Below are positions 26,351 through 34,148 of a stretch of DNA of 64,000 nt, piece by piece. This DNA is from a virus. The translations under genes were made by a program, and so were the position numbers. How positions within the stretch are numbered: the stretch's first letter is position 1; each line of letters starts with the position of its first letter. The notes beneath the pieces were generated by a model. That model worked only from the letters and a program-made list of their open reading frames with translations, did no database searches and had not been told where the DNA came from. The DNA is taken from positions 1 through 64,000 of the IMG/VR virus record IMGVR_UViG_3300048035_000135; one strand, 5' to 3'.

Positions 26351-26377
26351 AAAAAAAGGGGGAATCTCTTCCCCCTT
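26351..26377 (-). terminator. Rho-independent terminator after major capsid gene
   Basis: Coding strand AAGGGGGAA / TTCCCCCTT, a 9-bp GC-rich stem with a 4-base loop followed by seven T. Starts about 28 bases after the capsid stop codon. Confidence 0.95.
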
Positions 26378-26404
26378 AATTTAAAGTATATCAATAATCA
26401 ATGA

Positions 26405-28051
26405 TTACTGAATTCTGTTTAATGAATCAACAAATACTTTTCCGTAGAACTCACCTCTTAGCATTTTCTTAGCGTAACGAGTCATTACACCTTTTCTAGG
26501 AGTGAAGTTTTTCGGGTCATATACAAGAGGAGTCATAATTAACGGAATATATGGTGCATATACTGCTCCAGTTTCAAGGAATTGAGTTCCTCTATATCCC
26601 ATAAGGATTACGTTCTCTTTCATATAAGGATTCTTATAAACTTGGAATCTACTATTTAATGAACCAACTTTTGATACACCGAATGCAAATTGAGCATCAC
26701 CATTATCCGCTGAAGAAGCGTAACCTGGAATTGACTCAATGATTGTTGCAACATCTGGAGATACTACTAAGAAATTAGCACCACCTCTAAGAGTTTTTTG
26801 GTGAATAGAGTTAGATACACCAGCGATTACAGTTCCTAAAGTCTGGAACCATGCTCCCTGATTGAATGCAGATGCTCCATATTCTGAATCATCCATTGCT
26901 GCGAATGCAGAACCATTCCATACTCTACCAGCTTTAGCTGACCAGTATCCTACTGATTTAGCATCTTGCATTAACATGTCTAAGATTTCAAAATCAATTT
27001 CTTGCGAAATGTATTCTGATAACATAGAAGTTAATTCTGCTTCAGCATCAATTGAGTGATATGCGTTCAAATCTTGTGCGAATTCAGGAGTCCACTGTGC
27101 TTTTAACTTTCTAGTCTTAGCAACGATTGGTAAACTCTTCATTTCAACATTCAATTCTGGAATATCGATATCAGCTTCAGGATTGTTTCTTAAAGAAGTT
27201 CCTGTTGCTTCGAAATCACCTCTTGATGTATCAGTTGGTTGTGCGTGATACTTTACAGTAACATTATCAGCCGCATCAGCCACACCTTTTACTACGAAAG
27301 TTACATCGCCATCAGCGTTGATTGTAGTATATTGTGGGAATTGGTCTGTAATTTTAGAAGAAACAACTCTAAATCCTCTGATACCTTTTGAATCTGCATC
27401 AACGAATTCATCGTGGTGTACTGTTAATTTATATACTGAACCAGCAGCATCCATTAAACCAGCATTAGATGCTGAGAACGCTGTATCGTAGTTGTAATCA
27501 CCAGCAGATAAAGAACCAGTTGTGTATTGGTTTGCTGCTAATGTTCCGTTTACTACGTTGTTACCAGTTACTTTATCGTTGATTGAGTATCCGAATCTAC
27601 CAGCACCATACAAACCACCTGAAGGGTCTGAAGATGTTTCTGTGATACCGAATACAGAATCAGCTTGTGAATCTTTTCCAGAACCACTAGCGAAACCTGG
27701 CTGAGAAGTACCATATTTAAAGTCTAAGTAAAATACTAGACCTGATGGTAAGTTCATTGGTTGTACTGATACGAAATCTTTTGCTACGATTTCTGAGAAG
27801 ATTCTTCTTACTAATGGTAAAGCTACACCAGCCCACTCTTCAGAGTTTGCCGAAGTACCAGTAGCAGAAGCTTCTTTTACTAATTGTCTTGCTTGATTTT
27901 CTAAAAGAGTCGCAACACCAGCTTTTTCAACTTCGTTTCCGATTCCTTCAAGAAGACCGGTTTTCTCCCACTTACCAGCTAAAGCTCTTGTAGCTTCAGA
28001 TAGTCTCGCAGTGTGAGAAGAACCTTCATTTAAAATGTTTTTTAAATCCAT
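26405..28051 (-). CDS. gp23: Major capsid protein (gp23-like), 548 aa
   Basis: HK97-fold shell protein. The block DFVSVQPMNLPSGLVFYLDF near residue 92 matches T4 gp23 (GVQPMNSPTGQVFAL). A 60-residue N-terminal helix-rich propeptide is followed by VKE60-A61. This fits the T4 protease rule (hydrophobic-x-E then A), and T4 gp23 is cut at residue 65. The propeptide begins MDLKNILNEG, like the capsid-targeting motifs of nearby head proteins. Length is near T4's 521. It directly follows the scaffold gene and is closed by a strong terminator. Confidence 0.95.
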   Translation of the reverse strand: MDLKNILNEGSSHTARLSEATRALAGKWEKTGLLEGIGNEVEKAGVATLLENQARQLVKEASATGTSANSEEWAGVALPLVRRIFSEIVAKDFVSVQPMNLPSGLVFYLDFKYGTSQPGFASGSGKDSQADSVFGITETSSDPSGGLYGAGRFGYSINDKVTGNNVVNGTLAANQYTTGSLSAGDYNYDTAFSASNAGLMDAAGSVYKLTVHHDEFVDADSKGIRGFRVVSSKITDQFPQYTTINADGDVTFVVKGVADAADNVTVKYHAQPTDTSRGDFEATGTSLRNNPEADIDIPELNVEMKSLPIVAKTRKLKAQWTPEFAQDLNAYHSIDAEAELTSMLSEYISQEIDFEILDMLMQDAKSVGYWSAKAGRVWNGSAFAAMDDSEYGASAFNQGAWFQTLGTVIAGVSNSIHQKTLRGGANFLVVSPDVATIIESIPGYASSADNGDAQFAFGVSKVGSLNSRFQVYKNPYMKENVILMGYRGTQFLETGAVYAPYIPLIMTPLVYDPKNFTPRKGVMTRYAKKMLRGEFYGKVFVDSLNRIQ

Positions 28052-28079
28052 TTTTTTTCTCCGTTATTAATCTTATTAA

Positions 28080-29147
28080 TTATTTTAAACCTGCTAGCTT
28101 TTTCCATCTAGCTGATAATTCATTGCCCTCAGAAATTATTTTCTTTGGTGCTGAACTTTTTGTTGCTTTTGAAGCAAATCCTTCTTTTACAACTGTTCTT
28201 TTCTTTTTAGCGACATTTAAGTTTTCAGCTAAAGTTGAGAATACTAATTTCACTTCTCTTACTGATGATGTTCTGTCGAAGTTTTCTAAAACTTTTACCT
28301 TTTGGTTTTCGTTTAAGTCGAAAGTTCTGAACAATTTGTTAGTATAAAGTAACTTAGCGTTCAACAAATTCACTTCATTAATAGTTTTTTGTAAACTCTT
28401 AATTGTTGAATATGCTTCTTCTAACTCAGTTGCCATATCTTCATCTTCTTCATCCATTTCATCTTCTTCATTCATGTCCTCATCAGATTCTTCCATCTCT
28501 TTCAAAGTTTTAATAACTTCTTCTAAATCGATGTTTTCATCTTCTTCGTCCATTTCATCTTCTTCGTCCATTTCATCAGCTGTTTCGTGATAATTTTCAT
28601 CATTTTCATCTGCTGATTCATAATTTTCATCATTTTCATCTGCAGATGCCATTTCAGCTTCTAATTCTTCGATTACAGATTCTAAGTCTAACTCATCATC
28701 TTCATCTTCTTCAGCTTCCATTTCTTCTTCAGCTTCTTCTGAATCCATATCATCCATTTCATCTTCCATAGAATCTTCTTCAGAATCATCAGACATTTCG
28801 CCTTCTTCTTCATCCATTTCATCCATTTCATCTTCTTCAGATACTACGTCATCATTTTCACTCTCTTCCGGAGCATCAATCAAATTATCATCATTTGGAA
28901 CATCAGATGAATCAGATGCGTCATCAGATGGTTCAGCGTTATCGCCAGCACCTAAATCAGATGAATCTAATTCTTCTTCCATTTCATCTTGCTCATCAGC
29001 ATCTTCTGCTAATTTAGCTGAAATCATTGATTGTAACTTCGGAGTGAATGCCTCTTCTAAAGCCAACTTAGCGTTTGCAAGAGCAGTTTCTTTAACGGCT
29101 TTAGCATCAGCGATAGCTTCAGATAACAAATCTTTTCTATTTGCCAT
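28080..29147 (-). CDS. gp22: Prohead scaffold / core protein (gp22-like), 355 aa
   Basis: Internal scaffold for head assembly, removed by the protease. N-terminus MANRKDLLSEAIADAKAVKE and LALEEAFTPKLQSMISAKL are typical of scaffolds in marine T4-like phages. Residues about 50-240 are extremely acidic (long D/E tracts with repeated DEMDEED). The C-terminal 110 residues (NAKLLYTNKLFRTFDLNENQ, KVLENFDRT, EVKLVFSTLAENLN) resemble the conserved gp22 core. LSE-A and LEE-A are candidate gp21 sites. AGGAG site; lies directly before the capsid gene. Confidence 0.88.
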   Translation of the reverse strand: MANRKDLLSEAIADAKAVKETALANAKLALEEAFTPKLQSMISAKLAEDADEQDEMEEELDSSDLGAGDNAEPSDDASDSSDVPNDDNLIDAPEESENDDVVSEEDEMDEMDEEEGEMSDDSEEDSMEDEMDDMDSEEAEEEMEAEEDEDDELDLESVIEELEAEMASADENDENYESADENDENYHETADEMDEEDEMDEEDENIDLEEVIKTLKEMEESDEDMNEEDEMDEEDEDMATELEEAYSTIKSLQKTINEVNLLNAKLLYTNKLFRTFDLNENQKVKVLENFDRTSSVREVKLVFSTLAENLNVAKKKRTVVKEGFASKATKSSAPKKIISEGNELSARWKKLAGLK

Positions 29148-29301
29148 AGTTGTTCTCCTAAATTGTTTTTGGAAATAAGATTATTGAGAATCTTAATAGA
29201 ATATTATTACTAATATATTTTAATCATCTATTGGGAGATGATATTTTTATCTACAATAAATAGTGTACTATAAATGAAAACACTAAAAAAGTGTTTACTA
29301 T
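29148..29301 (-). promoter_or_regulatory. Leader of scaffold-capsid unit with hairpins
   Basis: This 154-base gap holds a stem (AAACACT / AGTGTTT, 29278-29296), which probably ends the bS21 transcript, then a CATTTATAG element near 29270, which resembles the late motif. A second hairpin (ATCATCT / AGATGAT, 29223-29242) follows, then an AGGAG site. The long leader suggests a stability or translation control element for the most abundant late proteins. Confidence 0.45.
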
Positions 29302-29562
29302 TTAATTTTCAAGCATCCTACGTCTGTATTCTGCTCTCACTGCTTGTTGCATTTTCTTTCTTTTGACAGCTGAAGGTTTGATATACTCTTTCCTATCTTT
29401 GAGTTCTTCAATCTTACCACTATCCTTTAATTTTCTTTTGAATGCTTTTAAGGCTAGTTCAATATTACCATTAACTACTTTTACGCCTGTTGCACAACCT
29501 GGTATATCCATATCTTCTCGCCTAATTTTTTTGTAAGGTCTTTTTTGTCTGTTATCTTGCAT
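29302..29562 (-). CDS. rpsU: Ribosomal protein bS21 homologue, 86 aa
   Basis: Small-subunit ribosomal protein bS21, which contacts the 3' end of 16S rRNA and mRNA start sites. The core VVNGNIELALKAFKRKLKD, then RKEYIKPSAVKRKKMQQAV, covers the family's conserved basic helices. A basic N-terminal extension of about 25 residues (MQDNRQKRPYKKIRRED) precedes it. The IKPS-x-V-KR core is closest, from memory, to Bacteroidota bS21. The position of the flavobacterial Tyr54, which helps hide the anti-Shine-Dalgarno, appears to be Arg here. Set within the head module just before scaffold and capsid. No ribosome binding site; the leader contains a hairpin and T8 run. Confidence 0.9.
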   Translation of the reverse strand: MQDNRQKRPYKKIRREDMDIPGCATGVKVVNGNIELALKAFKRKLKDSGKIEELKDRKEYIKPSAVKRKKMQQAVRAEYRRRMLEN

Positions 29563-29574
29563 ATAATGTTATTT

Positions 29575-29614
29575 AAAAAAAATACACCTATCACATTATT
29601 GTGGTTAGGTGTAT
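29575..29614 (-). terminator. Terminator-like hairpin directly before bS21
   Basis: Coding strand ATACACCTA / TAGGTGTAT, a 9-bp stem with further CAC/GTG pairing inside the loop, followed by eight T. It lies between the 409-residue gene and bS21, leaving about 20 bases before the bS21 ATG. It can act as terminator, attenuator or, if transcription begins at 29614-29622, as a 5' leader hairpin. Confidence 0.75.
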
Positions 29615-29622
29615 ATAAATAT
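29614..29622 (-). promoter_or_regulatory. Late-type element overlapping hairpin base
   Basis: Coding strand ATATTTATA, 19 bases after the stop of the 409-residue gene and abutting the hairpin at 29575-29614. The only promoter-like signal available to bS21. Confidence 0.5.
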
Positions 29623-29641
29623 CAAAATTATTTTAGTAAAA

Positions 29642-30871
29642 TTACTTCATTGCTTTAAAAGCTACACTTACCATCTTAGGTAATGGTAGGTTTACAAATT
29701 TTTCTTTTACTTTATCTTTTTTAAGTGCATCATATACAGCTACGATTGCTGATGCTGAATAGTTATCCACTTTGTGTTTCTTTCCTGTTTGAGGGTCTTT
29801 TATAGTTTGATAACCACCTTTTCTTAATTGTGTAATGATTTCTGGTTCTTCAGCTTCATTAATAGACTCAACGAGTTTAACATCTTTAGCTGGATAATAA
29901 TCTTCTGTACTACCATCAAATCTAATTAATTGATGCTTTTTACCTTTAATCTTTTTATCTTTACCTTTAACTAATTCACCTGTGCCATAAAGTTTTCCAT
30001 CTTTATAAACATGAACTAATTCAACAGCTTCGTTAAGTTCAACAATACTATCCATAAGTTCACCATTTAATACTATAGCTGCGCCAAAGTTGAAATTCCA
30101 CCATTCTCTGTGCATAACTTCAAGTCTTTTAACACCAGCCTTTGATGGTTTTTTAACTAACTTTTCTGTAAGTTTAAGAAGTTCTTTTAGTTTAGATTGA
30201 AACTTTTTTAAATCTGCTTCTTTACCAGGCATTGGTTTAAATTTGTGTTTGATAGTTGCTTTGATTGCATTAATCAATACAGGCCCCATTATACTCACTA
30301 CTTCTTTAGCATCTGCTTTATCATCTATTACCCTATCTACAATTGCATTGGCGTTATTATAAATAGCTCCTGCTATTCTAGCACCAACCTTATCTTTGGA
30401 TATGTGATACTTAGCTTCGTTTACTGATTCGAAGTATTGAATATCTTCTTTTAATGTTCCTTCTGCAAACATCATCAACTCTTTTACTTTCTTTTCCATA
30501 GCTGGAACTTTTAATCCATAGGTATTAGCCATTAAGGTTTTCATATACCCACTATCAAGAAAGTTTTGTAATTCTTTTTTAGTTGCTACTGATGAGTTGA
30601 AATCATTTTTTGCAATCTTATCTAATTCTTTTGCACTTACTTTACCTTTCATATATGCGTTCATCGCATCTTGTTTGGTATTGTACTTAGCTTCATTTAC
30701 TGATTCGGTTACTCCTTCAGATAAATCATCAACACCTTGCTTCATATCAACAAATAGTTTTGTAAATTCTTTTTGTTTTTTAGAATCTAACTTTTTGATA
30801 TTCTTCAAATGTTTCTTTATCATAAAAGATAAATCAACTGAGATGTCTTGTAATATATCTGAGTAATCCAT
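29642..30871 (-). CDS. Putative prohead polyprotein / internal head protein, 409 aa
   Basis: Five lysine-rich modules are separated by near-identical linkers that fit a gp21-type cleavage rule: VNE60-A, VNE152-A, LNE281-A and INE339-A, with ESVNEAKY used twice. Module 2 (residues 61-152) is helical. Module 4 (282-339) is a small beta barrel-like unit (VHVYKDGKLYGTGELV, HQLIRFDGSTEDYY). Module 5 (340-409) has NYSASAIVAVYDALKK, a short domain I associate with marine phage structural proteins. The gene overlaps the upstream polyprotein as TAATG. Function of the modules is unknown; packaging in the head is inferred from cleavage sites and context. Confidence 0.6.
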   Translation of the reverse strand: MDYSDILQDISVDLSFMIKKHLKNIKKLDSKKQKEFTKLFVDMKQGVDDLSEGVTESVNEAKYNTKQDAMNAYMKGKVSAKELDKIAKNDFNSSVATKKELQNFLDSGYMKTLMANTYGLKVPAMEKKVKELMMFAEGTLKEDIQYFESVNEAKYHISKDKVGARIAGAIYNNANAIVDRVIDDKADAKEVVSIMGPVLINAIKATIKHKFKPMPGKEADLKKFQSKLKELLKLTEKLVKKPSKAGVKRLEVMHREWWNFNFGAAIVLNGELMDSIVELNEAVELVHVYKDGKLYGTGELVKGKDKKIKGKKHQLIRFDGSTEDYYPAKDVKLVESINEAEEPEIITQLRKGGYQTIKDPQTGKKHKVDNYSASAIVAVYDALKKDKVKEKFVNLPLPKMVSVAFKAMK

Positions 30872-32901
30872 TATTTCTTTACCCTACCCTTATCAATATC
30901 CATTTTTAATTCTTCAGCGGCACCTACTACATAGTGTGCTGCTAAGTTGATATCAATGTTCTTATACTTCATTAGTTTTCTAACTGCTAATAGTACAATT
31001 CGTTTTTCTTCAGTAGAGTAACCTTCAACAATATTCTTAGTTGTTTTGTTATTCTTAACTGAATCCATCATATCTTTAGCTGATACTTTCATCTTCATTA
31101 ACTTTTCCGATGGTAACTCTCCCATCCCAAATGATTCATTTAACATAGAAGTAAGTTTCATTGATTTAGATTCTGTGGTTAATCTTTTTTTGTATTTCTT
31201 AGCCATCTGCATTGCGACTTTTATTGCACTTTTTAAATCTTTTGTATTTTTCTGTGCTATTTGGCCATCCTCAAAATGTTCTACACTAACATTGTACTCT
31301 TCATCATTTTCATCATAACCAACAAATAACATCATATCTTGGCCACCATCAAATATAAATTCGCTAGTACCACTGTTGTATCTTAAATCGCTAACATCAG
31401 TATCTACTCTAACACCTACTGCTCTTTGTAAAGATTTTCTAACTAACTCTTGCTCTTTATCTGTCAATGCTTCATCGTTAGATGCTTCATTTAACATAGA
31501 AGTAAGTTTCATTGATTTAGATTCGTTAGCGAACTTTTTTGCGTTCTCTTTATCATCCTTATCAACATTAGTTACTTTATATTTCTTCCCATCTACTTCA
31601 AATTCACTATCACCATTTGCGATTGCTTTTGCTCTAGCTGCACCGAATTCGTTTCCTTCTTCAACTTTTTCTTCTACTTCATTGATTTCGTAATACTTTC
31701 CTAATACTTCACCAATCTCATCATAAGTTGATTCTAATCTTTGTTGTAGTGTATGAACTTCTCTTAAAGTTTTTTCAAAGATTCTAAAAGATTCATTCAT
31801 TCTTTTTACGTGTCTACCAACTGTGATACCATCAAATGAACCTTCAGTTTCTTTAACCATATTTTTACCAGCAGTTTCTACTAAGTTTCTGATTGATTCA
31901 TAAACTTTTTCTAATCCTTCTTTTCTATATACAGTTTCACCAAATGATGTGTATGCTTTAACAGCTTCTAAGAAAGCTCCTTTTTGTTCAGTAGTCATTT
32001 CAGTAGTTTCATCTCTATCATTTTCCTTTACAAAAGGTGAGTGAAATGGGTTTGAATATACTTTCATATTTTCAAACGATTCGTTTAGTAAATCTTTTAG
32101 TTTCATAGTTCCCTCTAATTTTGCTTCCATCATTTTTTTAGCTTCAGCTTCTATTTGCTTTTTAATTTTAGATGGTAATTTTTTATCGTAATATTTTATT
32201 TTACCTTTAGTATCAATGTGGGCTACATTTTTGTAATCACCAGCTTCTTCTTCAGCTTTATTATAAATAGTTAATCCGTTTCCTTTACGAGCCATACCAA
32301 TATCGTATTTTGCTTCGTTCATCTTCATAGATTCCATCAAACCGATTGCGGTACTGCCCACTTCTCTATCACCTTTATCAACATACCTCTTATTAACGAT
32401 ACCAAATTTGAATCCATCGATTTCAATCTGATACATTGGCATCATCGTAGAACTATAGAAGTATTTCTTTTTGTAACCACCTTTATCTAATTCTTTACCG
32501 ATTGCAAAGAAATCCTTTGCCTTACCAACTAAATCAGCCAATCTATCTAAGTGAGTACCAGCATCATCTCTTTCGTTAAGTGATTCTTCGTTTACATTAT
32601 CTCTCATAGCTCTGGATAAATCTTTGATGTACTTTAATTCTTCTTTAGCACCTTTGTGTTTAGCGTATCTATCCAATCCCATACTACTCATAATACCTAA
32701 TGATAAATGTAATCTAGCTTTTGCAGCTTTTGGATACTTTCTACCATAAGGTGAAGAGTTAAACCAATCAATCATAGCTTGTGCCATTTCTTTTGATAGT
32801 TTGATTCCTTCTACTCTATCAGTATTACCTTTTACAACCTGCTTTAGTCCACCGATTGCTGAGATTTCGTTAAGTGAGTTTTTTATATCAGTTAATTTCA
32901 T
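30871..32901 (-). CDS. Putative prohead polyprotein with repeated targeting motifs, 676 aa
   Basis: Starts MKLTDIKNSLNE, resembling the T4 capsid-targeting peptide MKTYQEFIAE. Similar motifs recur inside: MKLKDLLNES (266-275), MKLTSMLNEA (464-473) and MKLTSMLNES (581-590). Further candidate protease sites are LME190-S, MNE196-A, MME259-A, MNE370-S and INE408-V. Between them are small helical or mixed modules. A 39-bp exact DNA repeat encodes two of the internal motifs. This looks like several targeting-peptide-bearing internal proteins fused head to tail. It directly follows the gp21 protease gene. AGGAG site. No enzymatic domain recognised. Confidence 0.65.
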   Translation of the reverse strand: MKLTDIKNSLNEISAIGGLKQVVKGNTDRVEGIKLSKEMAQAMIDWFNSSPYGRKYPKAAKARLHLSLGIMSSMGLDRYAKHKGAKEELKYIKDLSRAMRDNVNEESLNERDDAGTHLDRLADLVGKAKDFFAIGKELDKGGYKKKYFYSSTMMPMYQIEIDGFKFGIVNKRYVDKGDREVGSTAIGLMESMKMNEAKYDIGMARKGNGLTIYNKAEEEAGDYKNVAHIDTKGKIKYYDKKLPSKIKKQIEAEAKKMMEAKLEGTMKLKDLLNESFENMKVYSNPFHSPFVKENDRDETTEMTTEQKGAFLEAVKAYTSFGETVYRKEGLEKVYESIRNLVETAGKNMVKETEGSFDGITVGRHVKRMNESFRIFEKTLREVHTLQQRLESTYDEIGEVLGKYYEINEVEEKVEEGNEFGAARAKAIANGDSEFEVDGKKYKVTNVDKDDKENAKKFANESKSMKLTSMLNEASNDEALTDKEQELVRKSLQRAVGVRVDTDVSDLRYNSGTSEFIFDGGQDMMLFVGYDENDEEYNVSVEHFEDGQIAQKNTKDLKSAIKVAMQMAKKYKKRLTTESKSMKLTSMLNESFGMGELPSEKLMKMKVSAKDMMDSVKNNKTTKNIVEGYSTEEKRIVLLAVRKLMKYKNIDINLAAHYVVGAAEELKMDIDKGRVKK
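31135..31173 (-). repeat. 39-bp direct repeat, copy 1
   Basis: Exact match to 31485-31523, 350 bp apart. Both encode the ESKSMKLTSMLNE linker in frame within the 676-residue protein, so a protein-processing signal was duplicated at the DNA level. Confidence 0.9.
31485..31523 (-). repeat. 39-bp direct repeat, copy 2
   Basis: Second exact copy of the 31135-31173 sequence, encoding the same ESKSMKLTSMLNE linker, here followed by A rather than S. Confidence 0.9.
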
Positions 32902-32911
32902 TTATTATCTC

Positions 32912-33529
32912 CTAAATAGAACAAACACCATCAATTTCACAGATGATATCTCGTACTAATGTATTAATCTTTTTATATGAAGGTGTTTTTGCCTTTCCAA
33001 CTACTGATTCGTTCATGGGTCTCATAAATGCGCCATGTGTTGATGGGTTTGAAACAAAATCCCAACAAATTAAATCAAAATCATCTTCTACAGTAACAGA
33101 TTTACCATTACTAGCTTCTTTTACAGAACCCATACCTCTTGAAGAGATACCAACAGTACAACCTGCCTCTAAAAGTTCTTTAAGGATGTTCCCTGCTGGA
33201 GTTTTAAGTATTTCTACCTTACCCATCACATCATCACCCTTCCAATATACTTCTCTGATGATATGTGAAGTGTTTTTTAGTTCAACTACCGAAGATTCAG
33301 GATGGTCTAACTCACCAAACGCTCTATTTTCTTTGATTTCTCTATTTTTGTATTTATCCACTTCTCTTTCTAAGATTGAACGTGGATAAACTCTACCATT
33401 TTGATTTTCAGCTTCAGCACGTTGCAGGACACCATTAACAATCAACCTACCATTGTTATCTTCCAATGATTCATTGATTTGCCTCTTAGTCATAGTAAAA
33501 GGAATTGTATCTATAAGTAATCTTCCCAT
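32912..33529 (-). CDS. gp21: Prohead protease (gp21-like), 205 aa
   Basis: Serine protease of the T4 gp21 / herpes assemblin type that matures the head by cutting after hydrophobic-x-E. Start is ATG 33529 (MGRLLIDTIPF), overlapping the 44-residue gene as TAATG with GGGGAG upstream; an in-frame TTG at 33541 is not needed. Conserved blocks are RAEAENQNGRVYPRSILEREV, FGELDHPESS (His76), and CTVGISSRGMGSV (Ser129 or Ser130 as nucleophile), then DFDLICWDFVSNPSTHGA. INE20-S is a possible self-cleavage site. Slightly shorter than T4 gp21 (212). Confidence 0.93.
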   Translation of the reverse strand: MGRLLIDTIPFTMTKRQINESLEDNNGRLIVNGVLQRAEAENQNGRVYPRSILEREVDKYKNREIKENRAFGELDHPESSVVELKNTSHIIREVYWKGDDVMGKVEILKTPAGNILKELLEAGCTVGISSRGMGSVKEASNGKSVTVEDDFDLICWDFVSNPSTHGAFMRPMNESVVGKAKTPSYKKINTLVRDIICEIDGVCSI

Positions 33530-33663
33530 TATGCTCCCCAAACTTTTCGTTTTCTATATAAATCAAACATGATTTGTGCTACTTCATATCTTATAAATAG
33601 ACGAATATTCTCCAAATCCTTATTTGAGAGTTCTTCTTTTAATATTTTCTTTTTGGAACTCAT
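33529..33663 (-). CDS. Small prohead-core-like protein, 44 aa
   Basis: A 44-codon gene joined to both neighbours: its ATG (33663) overlaps the upstream stop as ATGA, and its TAA overlaps the protease ATG as TAATG. The product is basic and helical (MSSKKKILKEELSNKDLEN, then FIRYEVAQIMFDLYRKR). T4 has two small core genes, 67 and 68, in the same place between portal and protease. Homology to these is not visible, so equivalence is positional. The chained overlaps make coding very likely. Confidence 0.8.
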   Translation of the reverse strand: MSSKKKILKEELSNKDLENIRLFIRYEVAQIMFDLYRKRKVWGA

Positions 33664-34148
33664 GCTGATAACTCTTTTAGGTTTCTAGCTACCTTTAACA
33701 TACGTTCTGAAATTTTTCCAAATCTTTTTTTAGTTGATTCCCAATATTGACCCGAATGAACACCAGCTTCTGTTTTCAATTTAGCGTTTTGATTAACCAT
33801 TCTTTCCAACTTAAACATCATACTATTGATTTCTTTAATAGAATCATTTATTTTTTGATGTTGCTTTCTTGAATCATCTTTTTTAAACTCTTTATAAGAA
33901 ATCTCATTGATTTTATTTTCTAACTTACGTTCTAATGATTCTAATTTTTTAGTATTCATTTTTTTCTCCTTTGATTTCTTATATCCTAAAACTTCAATAT
34001 GTTCATCATCCAAATCATCTTCATCTTTACTTTTAGCAAAGGCATGTGGGGTTTTAATAGGGCCCTCACCACCATCTAAATTAGCAGTTACGTTAGATTC
34101 TTCGATTTCTTCGAACTTATCTTCAATTTCTTTTATTAAACTTTTCAT
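33660..34148 (-). CDS. Putative prohead core protein, 162 aa
   Basis: Residues 1-60 are acidic and contain VTANLDGGEGPIKTPHAF, a block that recurs in marine T4-like phages beside the portal. Residues 65-162 are a long charged coiled coil (KLESLERKLENKINEISYKE, SIKEINSMMFKLERM, KRFGKISERMLKVARNL). INE-I is a candidate gp21 site. It overlaps its upstream neighbour by 4 bases (ATGA) and the 44-residue gene downstream. Coiled-coil content and location between portal and protease suggest a core or scaffold component. Confidence 0.65.
   Translation of the reverse strand: MKSLIKEIEDKFEEIEESNVTANLDGGEGPIKTPHAFAKSKDEDDLDDEHIEVLGYKKSKEKKMNTKKLESLERKLENKINEISYKEFKKDDSRKQHQKINDSIKEINSMMFKLERMVNQNAKLKTEAGVHSGQYWESTKKRFGKISERMLKVARNLKELSA

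Noticed and set aside
26296-26394. N-terminal extension of PhoH
   Set aside because: Hydrophobic and unlike PhoH, and it begins next to the capsid terminator; ATG 26295 has a good ribosome binding site.
33530-33541. TTG start for the prohead protease
   Set aside because: The ATG at 33529 has GGGGAG at proper distance and a TAATG overlap with the upstream small gene.
33592-33599. TATAAATA-type late element
   Set aside because: It lies inside the 44-residue coding sequence and lacks a nearby downstream gene start.
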